Shown here: positions 16,309 through 25,091 of the stretch, one piece after another
Layout: each line of letters begins with the position of its first letter
Position numbering within the stretch: position 1 is the first letter of the stretch
Assembly: GCA_005773635.1 (NCBI GenBank)
Contig: SXHN01000074.1
Location: forward strand, 1-64,000
Length of the DNA stretch: 64,000 nucleotides
From: Actinomycetota bacterium
GTDB lineage: Bacteria > Actinomycetota > Acidimicrobiia > IMCC26256 > PALSA-610
Reading direction: 5' to 3'
Translations under genes and position numbers: made by a program
The notes under the pieces: model-generated
Seen by the model: the letters and a program-made list of their open reading frames with translations, nothing else
What the model was told of the DNA's origin: nothing
Database searches by the model: none

Positions 16309-16974
16309 ATGAGCACGCAGCGTCTGTTTGTCACTGCGCGCAGCGCCAGAGTGGTGGTGCGCGCGGAACCCGTCACCGCGATATCGGTGCAGAGTGGCAA
16401 GGCCGAAAGTGTGGGGGGCGATGTTGAAGTGTCGAGCGCATCGCAGGCCGTCGATGTGACGGTTCCCGAAGGGACCGACGTAGTGATCGGGGTTGCGTCG
16501 GGCCACGTGAACTGTTTCGGGGCGCTCGGCGCAGTGTCTGTGACTTCGCAGAGCGGCAATATCTCGGTGCAATCTGCCCGCGAAATCGACGCGCGTTCCG
16601 CTAGTGGCAGTATCGAAGTGGGTGTGTGCGATGAGCTGTGCCGGATCAATGCCAAGAGTGGGCGAATAGACGTCGGCACCGCGCACACCGTGGAGGCCAC
16701 GACGATGTCGGGGCGCATCGATATCGGAGGCGCCGAGCATTCCAACACCTCAGCGGTGTCGGGGCGCATCACCATCGGGTCAACGGGGGTGCCCGACATC
16801 GTTGCCCGGACTTCGTCGGGCACCGTATCGATCTCGGTTCCCGCGGGCGTCACGCCGACCACCCGACTCGATAGCAAATCTGGTTCAGTGCGATGCGATT
16901 GTGGTGTGGGCGACGACGGGTCGATCGTTGTTGTGACCAAGAGCGGAGCGATCAAGATCGAGTCGCGCTCGTGA
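16309..16974 (+). CDS. DUF4097-like beta-helix protein
   Basis: A 221-aa protein made of short Ser/Gly-rich beta repeats (VSVTSQSGNISVQSAREIDA, RSASGSIEVG, AKSGRIDVG, TTMSGRIDIGG, AVSGRITIGS, TSSGTVSISVP), the pattern of DUF4097 right-handed beta-helix domains. There is no signal peptide or membrane helix, so it is probably cytoplasmic. Its stop overlaps the GTG of the cyclase gene (GTGA), so the two are translated together. The longer open frame upstream overlaps the divergent dehydrogenase and is not used. The function of the family is not established; a regulatory link to the cyclase is suggested only by the gene coupling. Confidence 0.8.
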   Translation: MSTQRLFVTARSARVVVRAEPVTAISVQSGKAESVGGDVEVSSASQAVDVTVPEGTDVVIGVASGHVNCFGALGAVSVTSQSGNISVQSAREIDARSASGSIEVGVCDELCRINAKSGRIDVGTAHTVEATTMSGRIDIGGAEHSNTSAVSGRITIGSTGVPDIVARTSSGTVSISVPAGVTPTTRLDSKSGSVRCDCGVGDDGSIVVVTKSGAIKIESRS

Positions 16975-17516
16975 CATCGGCGGTTGTCACCGGCGCGATT
17001 GCGTTCAGCGACATTGTCGGTTTCACCGAGTTGACCTCAGACCACGGAGATGATCTTGCGTTAGCGATGGTCGAACGTCACGAATCATTGGTGTCGAGCG
17101 CGATCGGCGATCATGGTCGGATCGTCAAACAACTTGGCGACGGGTTGTTGCTGTTTTTCGATGACGCGTGTGCGGCCGTCGAATCCATGCTGGAAATCCA
17201 TCGCCATGCGAATAATCCCGCCGAAAAGCAACTGTTCGACGGCGTTCCGTTTTGGTTGCGGAGCAGTTTGCATTGGGGTTCGCCGCGGGTGCGCGGTCTC
17301 GACCTCATCGGTCACGACGTGAATCTTGCCTCGCGAGTTTCAGGTCTTGCGTCTCCGGGTGAGTTGCTCGCGACCGATGACTTGCTCAACGAAATCGGTG
17401 CTCGGCGTGAGCAGTTCACTCGGATCGGGCCCATATTCGTCAAGGGTGTTGCCGAACCGATCCGAGTGTGGCGCGCCACGGCGAGCCCGGTCATGAACGC
17501 GACGTTGCTTGCCTGA
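16971..17516 (+). CDS. Stand-alone class III adenylate/guanylate cyclase catalytic domain
   Basis: A 181-aa protein consisting of little more than the class III cyclase homology domain. The two metal-binding Asp are in FSDIVGFTEL and GDGLLLFF, the purine-selecting Lys in VKQLGDG, and the transition-state Asn/Arg in GHDVNLASRV. All catalytic residues are therefore present and the enzyme should be active as a homodimer, making cAMP or cGMP. Start GTG 16971 overlaps the DUF4097 stop; the frame upstream of it reads as out-of-frame DUF4097 sequence. It converges with the CoA ligase gene, leaving 3 bases between the stops. It has no sensor domain of its own. Confidence 0.9.
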   Translation: MTSAVVTGAIAFSDIVGFTELTSDHGDDLALAMVERHESLVSSAIGDHGRIVKQLGDGLLLFFDDACAAVESMLEIHRHANNPAEKQLFDGVPFWLRSSLHWGSPRVRGLDLIGHDVNLASRVSGLASPGELLATDDLLNEIGARREQFTRIGPIFVKGVAEPIRVWRATASPVMNATLLA

Positions 17517-17519
17517 TCG

Positions 17520-19142
17520 TCAATTGCTTGTATCCATAGCCCGCGCTCGTAGTTCGAACTTCACGACTTTGCCTGACGCGTTCAACGGGAACTCACGCAC
17601 CACTTCGACAATCTTGGGTGCTTTGTAGTTTGCCATTTCCGCTTTGCACCAAGCTTGGATTTCCGGGCCTGTGGCGTGAGCGCCGTCGCGAAGAATCACG
17701 AAGGCGTGGCCGACCTCACCCATTCGATCGTCGGGTACGCCGATGACTGCAACCTGGGCGATTGCGGTGTGGCGCGACATGAGGCTTTCAATTTCCGCCG
17801 GGTATGCGTTGAATCCGCCGACGATGAACATGTCTTTTTTGCGATCGGTGATCTTGATATATCCACGGGAGTCCATGGTGCCGATGTCGCCGGTATGGAG
17901 CCACCCGTCGGTGTCGACAGCCTCTGCAGTCTCGGTGGGGTCGTCGAAATATCCGACCATTACGTTGTACCCGCGCACAATTATTTCACCTGGTGTGCCG
18001 CGAGCGACTTCAACGTTGCTGTCATCAACGACCAACACTTCCACTCCTTCGATCGCGCGGCCCGATGTGGTGGCGATTGTCTCGGCATCATCGTCGTATC
18101 GGCACATGGTTGCGATGCCGGTTGCTTCAGTCAGCCCGTAACCCGTGACAACGTTGTCGAATCCGAGTCGCGTCCACATGTCTTCGATCAACGTCACGGG
18201 TATTGCCGCCGCGCCGGTGACTGAAAGGCGCAGCGAAGATAGATCGAACTGGTCGAGATCGTTGCGCGCCAAAATTGTTTGGAACAGCGCTGGTGGTCCT
18301 GGCAACATCGAAATTCGATCACGAGGAATCCGTTCGAGCACCGCCGCCGCGTCGAAAACTGCGTGGGGTAGCAAAGTGCTTCCGCACATGAGTGCGGCAA
18401 GAATTCCGGCTTTGTACCCGAACGCATGGAAGAAGGGATTGACGACCAGGTAGCGATCGCCCGGTTGGAGCCCAATGACGTGTGACCATGACCGAAACGC
18501 CCGAAGATTCTGCGCGTGGCTTGTACGGACGCCTTTCGGCGCACCGGTAGTACCGGAGGTGAACAGCATGTCGGAAATATCGCCTGGTTGGATTGATTCG
18601 AGGGTCGCGATGACCTCGTTGGGGTCCGTCTGCAAGCCTCGACGAATGAAGGATGGCCAGTCGATGGCATCGCCCTGACTTTGGCCGCGGGCAACCACAA
18701 CCGTGGTGAGCGACGACAATTCGCCGAGCTCTTCGCTCGCGCTTTCGAGCATCTCGACGTAGTTGGTGTCGAGAAAGCCGTTTACCGTCACCAATGTCTT
18801 GGCCCCGCTGCGTCGCAACACGTAGTGCGCTTCCGCGCCCTTGAAGCGGGTGTTGAGCGGCACCAGAATCGCTCCCGCGCTTTGTGCGCCGAGGGCAGCA
18901 ACCGGCCACTCCCAGATGTTGGGTGCCCAGATTGCCACTCGGTCGCCCGGGCGAATACCGCATGCCGTGAACGCTGCGGCGGCTTCGATCACTCTCGGCG
19001 CGAGTTGCGCGTACGAGATGCTTACACCCGCGTCAACGTCGACGATCGCTTCGGCATCCCCGTAGCGGTGTGCGGTTGCGCGCACCATTCTTGGAATTGT
19101 TTCGAACTCGAGATCGCCGCGTGGGCCTTCGATTGCACTCAT
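17520..19142 (-). CDS. Acyl-CoA synthetase (AMP-binding), FadD3-like
   Basis: A 540-aa ANL-superfamily ligase that activates a carboxylic acid through an acyl-adenylate. The P-loop DMLFTSGTTGAPKG, the A5-like GYGLTEATG, the hinge YIKITDRKKDMFIVGGFNAYPAEIE and the C-terminal Lys in NASGKVVKFELR are present. The N-terminal half (GDRVAIWAPNIWEWPVAALG, VPLNTRFKGAEA) recalls mycobacterial FadD3, which activates the sterol C/D-ring propanoate HIP, but medium-chain or dicarboxylate ligases also fit. ATG 19142 is preferred over the longer frame to 19214, which would overlap the divergent cyclase gene. Confidence 0.88.
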   Translation of the reverse strand: MSAIEGPRGDLEFETIPRMVRATAHRYGDAEAIVDVDAGVSISYAQLAPRVIEAAAAFTACGIRPGDRVAIWAPNIWEWPVAALGAQSAGAILVPLNTRFKGAEAHYVLRRSGAKTLVTVNGFLDTNYVEMLESASEELGELSSLTTVVVARGQSQGDAIDWPSFIRRGLQTDPNEVIATLESIQPGDISDMLFTSGTTGAPKGVRTSHAQNLRAFRSWSHVIGLQPGDRYLVVNPFFHAFGYKAGILAALMCGSTLLPHAVFDAAAVLERIPRDRISMLPGPPALFQTILARNDLDQFDLSSLRLSVTGAAAIPVTLIEDMWTRLGFDNVVTGYGLTEATGIATMCRYDDDAETIATTSGRAIEGVEVLVVDDSNVEVARGTPGEIIVRGYNVMVGYFDDPTETAEAVDTDGWLHTGDIGTMDSRGYIKITDRKKDMFIVGGFNAYPAEIESLMSRHTAIAQVAVIGVPDDRMGEVGHAFVILRDGAHATGPEIQAWCKAEMANYKAPKIVEVVREFPLNASGKVVKFELRARAMDTSN

Positions 19143-19186
19143 GTCGGTGAGGCTACCGATCTGCATGTCATGGCCGATGAGAAGAG

Positions 19187-20335
19187 GTGGAAGCGATCCG
19201 AAAACCGCCTGCACCCAATCGCGATGAACTCATTGCGTTGGGGCTGCTTGATCCTGGCGCCGCCGACGCTGCTGATCGAGAACTGTTGCTGCAATTTTTG
19301 CTCGCTCGAGGTTCCACGCTTGAAGAGCTCCGCCGTAGCAACGAATTGGGTGACTTGGTCGGTGCCAGCATCGACCAGACCTTGCGACCTGGGCCTCGTT
19401 TGACCCGCCGCGAATTGGCCTGGAGGACTGCAATTGATGACGACGTGTTGGTGCAGCTCCGCCAGGCGATGGGGTTGCCCGATCCCGGCGTGACCGCGGC
19501 CTTCTACACCGAGGCTGATGTGCTCGCGGCACGCGCGTTTGAGCGACTCTCGTTGCTCTTTAGCGAATCAGTTGCGCTCCAGCTGATGCGGGTAGCCGGT
19601 GCTGCGCTCTCACGAATTGCTGAAGCCTCTGTCAGCGCGTTTGCCGTCAATGTCGAAGCGCCCCTGCGAGCGGCCGGTACGACAGAAGTCTCGATGGGTC
19701 GAGCATTCGCTGAGGTTGCTTCGTCGCTCCCAGACCTTGGTCGTCTGCTCGACGTGCAGTTGCGTCATCATGTTGAAGCGGCAATTCATCAATTCATGCT
19801 GACTTCGAATGGGGCAGTCAGCGAAACGCACAGTTTGACGGTGGGGTTCGTCGACATCGTGGGATCGACTGCGTGGGCGCGTTCTCTGTCCCCGTCGACG
19901 CATGCCGCACGCATTCAGCACTTCGCGCAACTCGCCGGCGATGCCGTGAGCTTGCATGGAGGGAGGCTGGTGAAACTCATCGGCGACGAAGCCATGTTCG
20001 TTGTCGCCGACTCTGCTGCGGCGTGTCGCATCGCGCTCGACATTATTAATCGGTGTGCTGCAGCCGGAAATATTCCGCAAGTACGGGCTGGGTTGGCGAC
20101 CGGTGATGTGATCTCGCGCGACGGCGATTACCACGGTGAGGTTGTGAACCTCGCAGCTCGCATCGTGAAGTGCGCGGAACCAGATTGCGTTGTCGCGGCT
20201 CGATCAAGTTTCGAGGCCACGTCGCGTGTCGCTGGAGTCGGATGGACGGTGCTCGGGGCTCGATATCTGCGCGGCTTTGATGAACCGGTCGAACTCGTTC
20301 AGGTTGTTCGCACCAAACTCCGCGCTGCTGCGTAA
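19187..20335 (+). CDS. Class III cyclase with N-terminal autoinhibitory domain (Rv1264-like)
   Basis: A 382-aa holoenzyme. The N-terminal about 200 residues form a helical regulatory domain like that of the mycobacterial pH-sensing cyclase Rv1264: LLQFLLARGSTLEELRRSN, LTRRELAWRTAIDDDVLVQL with a run of helices, ending QLRHHVEAAIHQFM. The C-terminal class III catalytic domain has metal Asp in VGFVDIVGST and GDEAMFVV, Lys in VKLIGDE, and Asn/Arg in GEVVNLAARIV. It should be an adenylate cyclase activated by a shift in pH or lipid state (inference from Rv1264). Start GTG 19187; a weak GA-rich ribosome-binding site lies very close. It is divergent from the FadD3-like gene. Confidence 0.88.
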   Translation: MEAIRKPPAPNRDELIALGLLDPGAADAADRELLLQFLLARGSTLEELRRSNELGDLVGASIDQTLRPGPRLTRRELAWRTAIDDDVLVQLRQAMGLPDPGVTAAFYTEADVLAARAFERLSLLFSESVALQLMRVAGAALSRIAEASVSAFAVNVEAPLRAAGTTEVSMGRAFAEVASSLPDLGRLLDVQLRHHVEAAIHQFMLTSNGAVSETHSLTVGFVDIVGSTAWARSLSPSTHAARIQHFAQLAGDAVSLHGGRLVKLIGDEAMFVVADSAAACRIALDIINRCAAAGNIPQVRAGLATGDVISRDGDYHGEVVNLAARIVKCAEPDCVVAARSSFEATSRVAGVGWTVLGARYLRGFDEPVELVQVVRTKLRAAA

Positions 20336-20399
20336 GGGAGCATTGTCATAATTCGCGGCGCGATCTTGATGACTTCGGGACGTGTTCCCAACGCGACGG

Positions 20400-21383
20400 T
20401 CACGCGCATTTGTCGGCCGTAGCTTCGTTGTAGGAAATGATCTCATTGAAAAAGCGTGTCATGCGAACTCCCACGTCCGCTCGGAGGCGCTCATTGCGGG
20501 CACGGCCGCCGAGCGTTGCGCGCACGAATTCGCCTGTGAAGTCGGCTCCCGCTGCGATGCTCAGAGAAACGCCACCGCCAAAGCGTGGATTCACTTCGAT
20601 GCAAGTTGCCTCGCCTTCGTCACTGAGGAACCCTTGCAGACACGCGACCCCTCGGTATTGCAGCGCCTTCATCGTTCTCTCTACGAGGTGCGTTACTGCT
20701 GGATGCTGGAACGTCACGCCACTCGTAGAGATTCCACCCTTGGTAGCAAGGCGCCACCGAGGCGAGAGCCCAACGACCGTTCCGTCACGCTCCACGAGAA
20801 CGTCGACAGTGAACTCGCGCCCTTGTACTCGTGTCTGGATGATGGGGTCGTCAACTCGCCGCAGCGCGTACGCCACGTCGTCGATGCTGTCGGCCGCAAT
20901 CACATTGCGCGACCCTCTTGCTTGGCGCGGCTTGACGATCCAAGGGCCTGCAACGAGATCGCGCAATGTCGTACTGGTCGCCGGCGTTGCGATTCCGTGT
21001 TGGCGTAGCACCGTGGCGAATCGCGATTTGTCGTTGCATAGCGCGACAGTCGACGCGGGCGGAAGCCACACCTTGGTACCTGTAGCGTGGATATCGCTTT
21101 GGGCGCTTTCGATGGCCAACATTTCCTCGGCAACGGTGCACACAATGGCATCGACTGCGAAGTGGCGACACGCTTGCAGCAACATCGGTATGAACTTCGC
21201 AGAATCGGCCCGTGGTAGCACGAAACCGTGGTGCGCGAGCTCGACGCCGGGTGCGTGAGGATCTGAATCGGCAGCAAGAACCCTCACGCCAGCCGTCGAA
21301 CGCAACGCTCGAACTACGGCGACTCCAGCCGCACCGCCTGCACCGGTAACTACAACGTTGGTCGTGATGCCGTGGCGGCTCAT
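20400..21383 (-). CDS. ATP-grasp family ligase, carbamoyl-phosphate synthase-like
   Basis: A 327-aa protein with an N-terminal Rossmann-like pre-ATP-grasp region (NVVVTGAGGAAGVAVVRALR) and an ATP-grasp fold (CNDKSRFATVLRQHGIATPAT, WIVKPRQARGSRNV, CIEVNPRFGGGVSLSIAAG with metal-binding Glu/Asn). Such enzymes join a carboxylate to an amine or thiol through an acyl phosphate. Relatives include PylC-like and peptide-ligase proteins. It converges with the Rv1264-like cyclase and follows a membrane protein gene on the same strand after about 190 bases. Its substrates cannot be inferred. Confidence 0.82.
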   Translation of the reverse strand: MSRHGITTNVVVTGAGGAAGVAVVRALRSTAGVRVLAADSDPHAPGVELAHHGFVLPRADSAKFIPMLLQACRHFAVDAIVCTVAEEMLAIESAQSDIHATGTKVWLPPASTVALCNDKSRFATVLRQHGIATPATSTTLRDLVAGPWIVKPRQARGSRNVIAADSIDDVAYALRRVDDPIIQTRVQGREFTVDVLVERDGTVVGLSPRWRLATKGGISTSGVTFQHPAVTHLVERTMKALQYRGVACLQGFLSDEGEATCIEVNPRFGGGVSLSIAAGADFTGEFVRATLGGRARNERLRADVGVRMTRFFNEIISYNEATADKCA

Positions 21384-21575
21384 CGAGGCTCGCGTTGGTG
21401 TGTTGGTGCGAATAGCGATCGCAAACTGGCCTGGCCTCTGGGTCTTCGAGCGATTGGCGATGCCCGATCGAGTACTCGTTGCCAGGTATCGGCGCAGATT
21501 TTGGGTAGGTGAACACCAAAGTTTCGACCGCTGGCGATGAGTTCATTGTCGAGGGCGCAAGCACAACCTCCTTGG

Positions 21576-22526
21576 CTACAACTTGACGTCGACGCGGTCG
21601 GTCGCAGTGCATGGGTTCGCCTTGCCTGCGCGGCGGGGCCGGGTTGCGTTCTGGGTGTGCACATGTTGCGCGTCGTTGATCGTTTGGGCGGCGTTCGACG
21701 CCGATCGGCTGAGCTTGCCAGCGGCTTTGAGAGCCGGGCTTGAGAATCTTCCGGCGACCCAAATTCCGAGTCCGAGGCACGCAAGAATGAGTGCCGGCCC
21801 TGCGAGTCGCTTTCCGTAGCCGGACGCGAGTGGGCTCAATGTTTGCGCCGCGTCAGCTTCAAATTTGCGCAGAAGCCACGGAACTATCACCCACATCACC
21901 ACGGGGATCATGCCGATGCCGATGAGGCGACGTCCCACGCCCCGTACCGCAACGAATGGTTCCGGATGCAGGAGTATGGCGAGCGCCGAGAGTGCGATGG
22001 CTGCGAACGCTCCGAATACGGCGATTTTCGGTGCCGCCGCCTTCGGACCGCTCAAGTTGGGAATGTCGCCAGTATCAAACTTGATCGACAGGGAATCGTC
22101 TTTGATCGATGCAGCCAAGGCGGGGTCGATTGAGGCGAGGCGGTCTTTCACCGCTGCGGTGACGGCGCTGGTATCGATGGCGATGTCGTTGGATTTCGGG
22201 CCGTCAGCGAGTAGTTGCTCGTGAAGCGAACTGATTGCGGCACCGAACGCAGCGACAACCTTCGGGTCGGCAAGGGCCGCCGTCGCGGCTTGTTGGGCAG
22301 CAGCGTTTTGGGAGCTTGTGGAAGACGGCAGCAGCGATGCCAACTGTTCGGAGAGCGACTTGATGGCGTTGTCTTGTATCGGCTTGGCGGCGAACAGGCT
22401 TGTCGCCGTGTCCCTCGTGGCTTCGACGTCGAACACGGTTTGGGTTGCAGCAAAGGACCACCACGACGCGACTGCCGCTAAACCCCCTAGCAGCAGTGCG
22501 ACACGAGCGATACCACGGCTTTGCAT
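21576..22526 (-). CDS. Membrane protein with large extracytoplasmic domain, unknown function
   Basis: A 316-aa protein. One N-terminal hydrophobic helix (VALLLGGLAAVASWWSFAA) is followed by an Ala/Ser/Asp-rich soluble region of about 130 residues (helical, with DTATSLFAAKPIQDNAIKSL), then two or three more hydrophobic helices (IAVFGAFAAIALSALAILL, RLIGIGMIPVVMWVIVPWLL, LAGPALILACLGLGIWVAG) and a basic tail. The layout suggests an integral membrane protein whose loop faces outside. The sequence resembles no family I can name. It lies upstream of the ATP-grasp gene on the same strand. Confidence 0.75.
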   Translation of the reverse strand: MQSRGIARVALLLGGLAAVASWWSFAATQTVFDVEATRDTATSLFAAKPIQDNAIKSLSEQLASLLPSSTSSQNAAAQQAATAALADPKVVAAFGAAISSLHEQLLADGPKSNDIAIDTSAVTAAVKDRLASIDPALAASIKDDSLSIKFDTGDIPNLSGPKAAAPKIAVFGAFAAIALSALAILLHPEPFVAVRGVGRRLIGIGMIPVVMWVIVPWLLRKFEADAAQTLSPLASGYGKRLAGPALILACLGLGIWVAGRFSSPALKAAGKLSRSASNAAQTINDAQHVHTQNATRPRRAGKANPCTATDRVDVKL

Positions 22527-22619
22527 ACTTCAGTCTCGGCTGTTCGCGACTCGAAATGGAGGATGCCTTCGAATTTCTTGGTGGCTCGCAGGACGCCGCC
22601 AAAATGATCAGCCGGCCGT

Positions 22620-22645
22620 TGCCCAGATATGACAGGCTCTGGGCA
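22620..22645. promoter_or_regulatory. Inverted repeat overlapping the GNAT gene start
   Basis: TGCCCAGA (22620-22627) and TCTGGGCA (22638-22645) are perfect inverse complements separated by 10 bases; the last base is the A of the start codon. It could be an operator over the transcription start or an RNA hairpin at the initiation site. Confidence 0.4.
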
Positions 22646-23250
22646 TGCCGCGGTTGACCTCCCGATTGACGTTGGACAACGTCAGTATTCGTCCACTTGT
22701 GCGGACAGATGGGGAGGCGGTGTTCAATTACCTATCGTCGGATTCGACGATTTCGCAGTGGACCCGCATTCCGTGGCCCTATACCCGTGCTCATCTCGAA
22801 GGGTTTCTTGCGCGGATCGACCAGTTTCGAACCGTCGGTGCCGACGTCGTTGCCGCGGTCACCGTTGGAGGTGACGACAGACTGGTTGGGTGCTGCGGCC
22901 TGCACCGGATCGATGCCGATTGGCAGCCACGATCATCGTTCATTCCAAACGAACTTGGCTATTGGCTCGGTGCTGAACAGCGTGGCACAGGCGTGATGCG
23001 CCGCGCCGCGTCATTGCTAGTGCAGTACGCCCTGACCGAACTTGAACTTGAAGTCGTGAACGCGCAGACGAATGTTGACAACGTGGCTTCTCAGAACGTG
23101 TTGAGGCGTATTGGTTTTCGATTCACCGAAAAGGTGTTCGCGTCGCAGGTGTCTGACGACAATCACGATCACGATCGTTTCTCGATTACCGCGGCGGATT
23201 GGGAAGCCGCGCACGGACCGCTGGTGGCACCTATGCCGTTTGAGCTTTGA
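22645..23250 (+). CDS. GNAT-family N-acetyltransferase (RimJ/RimL type)
   Basis: A 201-aa acetyltransferase of the RimJ/L group. [21 protein letters not shown], the central [27 protein letters not shown] (acetyl-CoA binding loop RGTGVM) and [21 protein letters not shown] are diagnostic. These enzymes acetylate N-terminal amines of proteins or small amines; the substrate cannot be told. Its last 20 bases overlap the 3' end of the convergent gpmA gene. Confidence 0.92.
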   Translation: MPRLTSRLTLDNVSIRPLVRTDGEAVFNYLSSDSTISQWTRIPWPYTRAHLEGFLARIDQFRTVGADVVAAVTVGGDDRLVGCCGLHRIDADWQPRSSFIPNELGYWLGAEQRGTGVMRRAASLLVQYALTELELEVVNAQTNVDNVASQNVLRRIGFRFTEKVFASQVSDDNHDHDRFSITAADWEAAHGPLVAPMPFEL

Positions 23251-23992
23251 CCCCTTCGATCGCAACGGCCGCAGCCGCTCGATCGAGGTATTGGCCCCGG
23301 ACGCCAAGATCGGTTTCTTTGCGAAGCGGTTGAAGGTCGTCGTCGAGTTCGTACACGAGCGGCAAGCCCGTTGGAATGTTCAAGCTGATGACGGCTTCTG
23401 CGCTCATGCCTTCAAGGTGCTTGACCAAACCGCGCAGAGAGTTTCCGTGGGCGGCAACGAGCACTGTGTGGCCGTGGCGCAGGTCGTCCACGATTGCATC
23501 ATGCCAGTACGGAAGCATCCGGATGATCACGTCTTGGAGACATTCAGCGCGCGGCAGCACATCGTTCGGCAATGCCGCGTAGCGGTCATCAATACCGGAG
23601 TTCGGGTCCGCGATGTCCATCGGCGGCGGGGGAGTATCGAAGCTGCGACGCCACAGCATCACTTGTTCCGCGCCGTACTTCGCGACCGTTTCCTTTTTAT
23701 CCTTGCCCTGCAAATCGCCGTAGTGCCGCTCGTTCAGCCGCCAACTTCGCCGGACCGGGAGCCATTTGCGGCCCATGGCGTCAAGCGCCATTTCAGCCGT
23801 GCGAATCGCGCGTACTTGCAACGAAGTGTGCACCACCGTCGGGAGCACGTTGGCGGCCAACATTTGTTCGCCGCCGGCCGTTGCTTCAACGCGGCCTTGG
23901 TCGGTGAGATCGACGTCGACCCAACCGGTGAACAAATTGCGACGATTCCATTCGCTTTGGCCGTGGCGCAACAAAATCAGCGTCGAAGTCAT
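23231..23992 (-). CDS. gpmA: 2,3-bisphosphoglycerate-dependent phosphoglycerate mutase
   Basis: A 253-aa enzyme of glycolysis and gluconeogenesis interconverting 3- and 2-phosphoglycerate. The phosphohistidine motif [37 protein letters not shown] and the second catalytic His in [19 protein letters not shown] are all present, and the length is normal. The frame is open nine codons further, but ATG 23992 begins the conserved N-terminus. It follows ppa on the same strand after 42 bases and overlaps the convergent GNAT gene by 20 bases. Confidence 0.96.
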   Translation of the reverse strand: MTSTLILLRHGQSEWNRRNLFTGWVDVDLTDQGRVEATAGGEQMLAANVLPTVVHTSLQVRAIRTAEMALDAMGRKWLPVRRSWRLNERHYGDLQGKDKKETVAKYGAEQVMLWRRSFDTPPPPMDIADPNSGIDDRYAALPNDVLPRAECLQDVIIRMLPYWHDAIVDDLRHGHTVLVAAHGNSLRGLVKHLEGMSAEAVISLNIPTGLPLVYELDDDLQPLRKETDLGVRGQYLDRAAAAVAIEGVKAQTA

Positions 23993-24034
23993 GGACACAT
24001 CGTCGCAGGTGATGGACAACGAAGTCGAGTCGTA

Positions 24035-24523
24035 TTACAGGTGGGTCGGTGGATACGCCGCGCGTGCATCCGCGATGGCTTGTTCGGCCGCAGCTGAACC
24101 TTCCCAGCCTCGAGTCTCGGACCCTTTGCCTGGTTCAAGATGTTTGTACGCGTCGAAAAAGTGGCCGATCTCATGGAGGAGGTGTTCTGGTACATCGGCG
24201 AGGTCTTGGGTGTCGACCCATCGAGGATCGTGAGCCGGCACACATAAAATTTTTGCGTCGGGCCCCTTTTCATCAGTCATCCAAAACACCGCGACCGGCC
24301 GTACGTGAATGTGGCAGCCAGGGAATGTGGAATCTTGGAGCAATACAAGCGCATCGAGAGGATCACCGTCTTCGGCATGGGTGTTGGGGAAGAATCCGTA
24401 GTCGGTCGGGTATTGCATGGCAGTGAACAACATCCGATCAAGCCAGATCTCACCCGTGTCGTGGTTCATCTCGTATTTGTTGCGGCTTCCTTTCGGGATC
24501 TCAACAATGACTTCGTGTTCCAT
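24035..24523 (-). CDS. ppa: Inorganic pyrophosphatase (family I)
   Basis: A 162-aa soluble pyrophosphatase hydrolysing PPi to phosphate, pulling biosynthetic reactions forward. The signature EDGDPLDALVL with its metal-binding Asp, plus EIPKGSRNKYE and YPTDYGFFPNT, are intact. The ATG at 24523 follows a strong GGAGGA ribosome-binding site, unlike many leaderless genes here. It lies directly upstream of gpmA and is divergent from the phosphatase gene at 24569 with 45 bases between. Confidence 0.97.
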   Translation of the reverse strand: MEHEVIVEIPKGSRNKYEMNHDTGEIWLDRMLFTAMQYPTDYGFFPNTHAEDGDPLDALVLLQDSTFPGCHIHVRPVAVFWMTDEKGPDAKILCVPAHDPRWVDTQDLADVPEHLLHEIGHFFDAYKHLEPGKGSETRGWEGSAAAEQAIADARAAYPPTHL

Positions 24524-24568
24524 AGGTCCTCCGACGTTGATGGTGCACGTACCGTAACCTCCCGGCCT

Positions 24569-25087
24569 GTGAATGGATTACACGTTGTGTCGTTGTGCAC
24601 TGGTAACGCCGCTCGGTCGGTGATGGCAGGCGTGCTGTTGGCTGAGCACGTGCCCGGGCTCAATGTATCGACATCGGGCACGCACGTCATTGAAGGTCTG
24701 CCCATGAGCTGGCGTACCGCCGACGCGATCAAGAGCCTTGGGCTCGCGGTGCCAAATCACCGGAGTCGCCAGGCAACCGATGACGAGCTCGATCGTGCCG
24801 ATCTTGTGATCGCCGCAGCAGCCGAGCACGTGCGATGGATGCGACGGGTGCATCCACGAGCCGCCACCGTCACTGGCACGCTGAAACGGCTCGCGCGTGA
24901 TTTGGCTATACCGGGCGCAGTTCCCTTTGCGCAAAGGGTTGCCTCGTTGCAACTCGAGCGAGTCGAGCTCGAGCCAGATTGGGAAGACGTGATCGACCCG
25001 GCTGGCGGCGATGCCGATGTGTTCGTGGAGACCGCGGCCGAGATCGCTGAACAGATTCATATTCTTGCTCCTCGGTTGGTTTCGTAG
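24569..25087 (+). CDS. Low-molecular-weight protein tyrosine phosphatase-like protein
   Basis: A 172-aa protein with the phosphatase loop CTGNAARS near the N-terminus (the usual CxGNxCRS with the second Cys replaced by Ala; nucleophile Cys and Arg kept) and the general-acid Asp region in VIDPAGGDADVF. It should act on phosphotyrosine proteins or small phosphorylated or arsenate substrates. The GTG at 24569 starts the conserved strand NGLHVVSLCTGN; the longer upstream frame overlaps ppa and is not used. A TAACCT -10 box lies 8 bases before the GTG. The next gene, another type of tyrosine phosphatase, starts 4 bases after the stop. Confidence 0.85.
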   Translation: MNGLHVVSLCTGNAARSVMAGVLLAEHVPGLNVSTSGTHVIEGLPMSWRTADAIKSLGLAVPNHRSRQATDDELDRADLVIAAAAEHVRWMRRVHPRAATVTGTLKRLARDLAIPGAVPFAQRVASLQLERVELEPDWEDVIDPAGGDADVFVETAAEIAEQIHILAPRLVS

Positions 25088-25091
25088 ATCG

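Noticed and set aside
21384-21575. Possible small gene between the membrane protein and ATP-grasp genes
   Set aside because: Frames on both strands are open here, but none has a ribosome-binding site, a leaderless promoter or a recognisable pattern.
22555-22656. Plus-strand 33-codon frame (MEDAFEFLGG...) ahead of the GNAT gene
   Set aside because: It overlaps the GNAT start in another frame and has no initiation signal; probably chance.
24305-24568. 88-codon N-terminal extension of the low-molecular-weight phosphatase
   Set aside because: It overlaps the divergent ppa gene and lacks similarity to phosphatases; the fold starts at GTG 24569.
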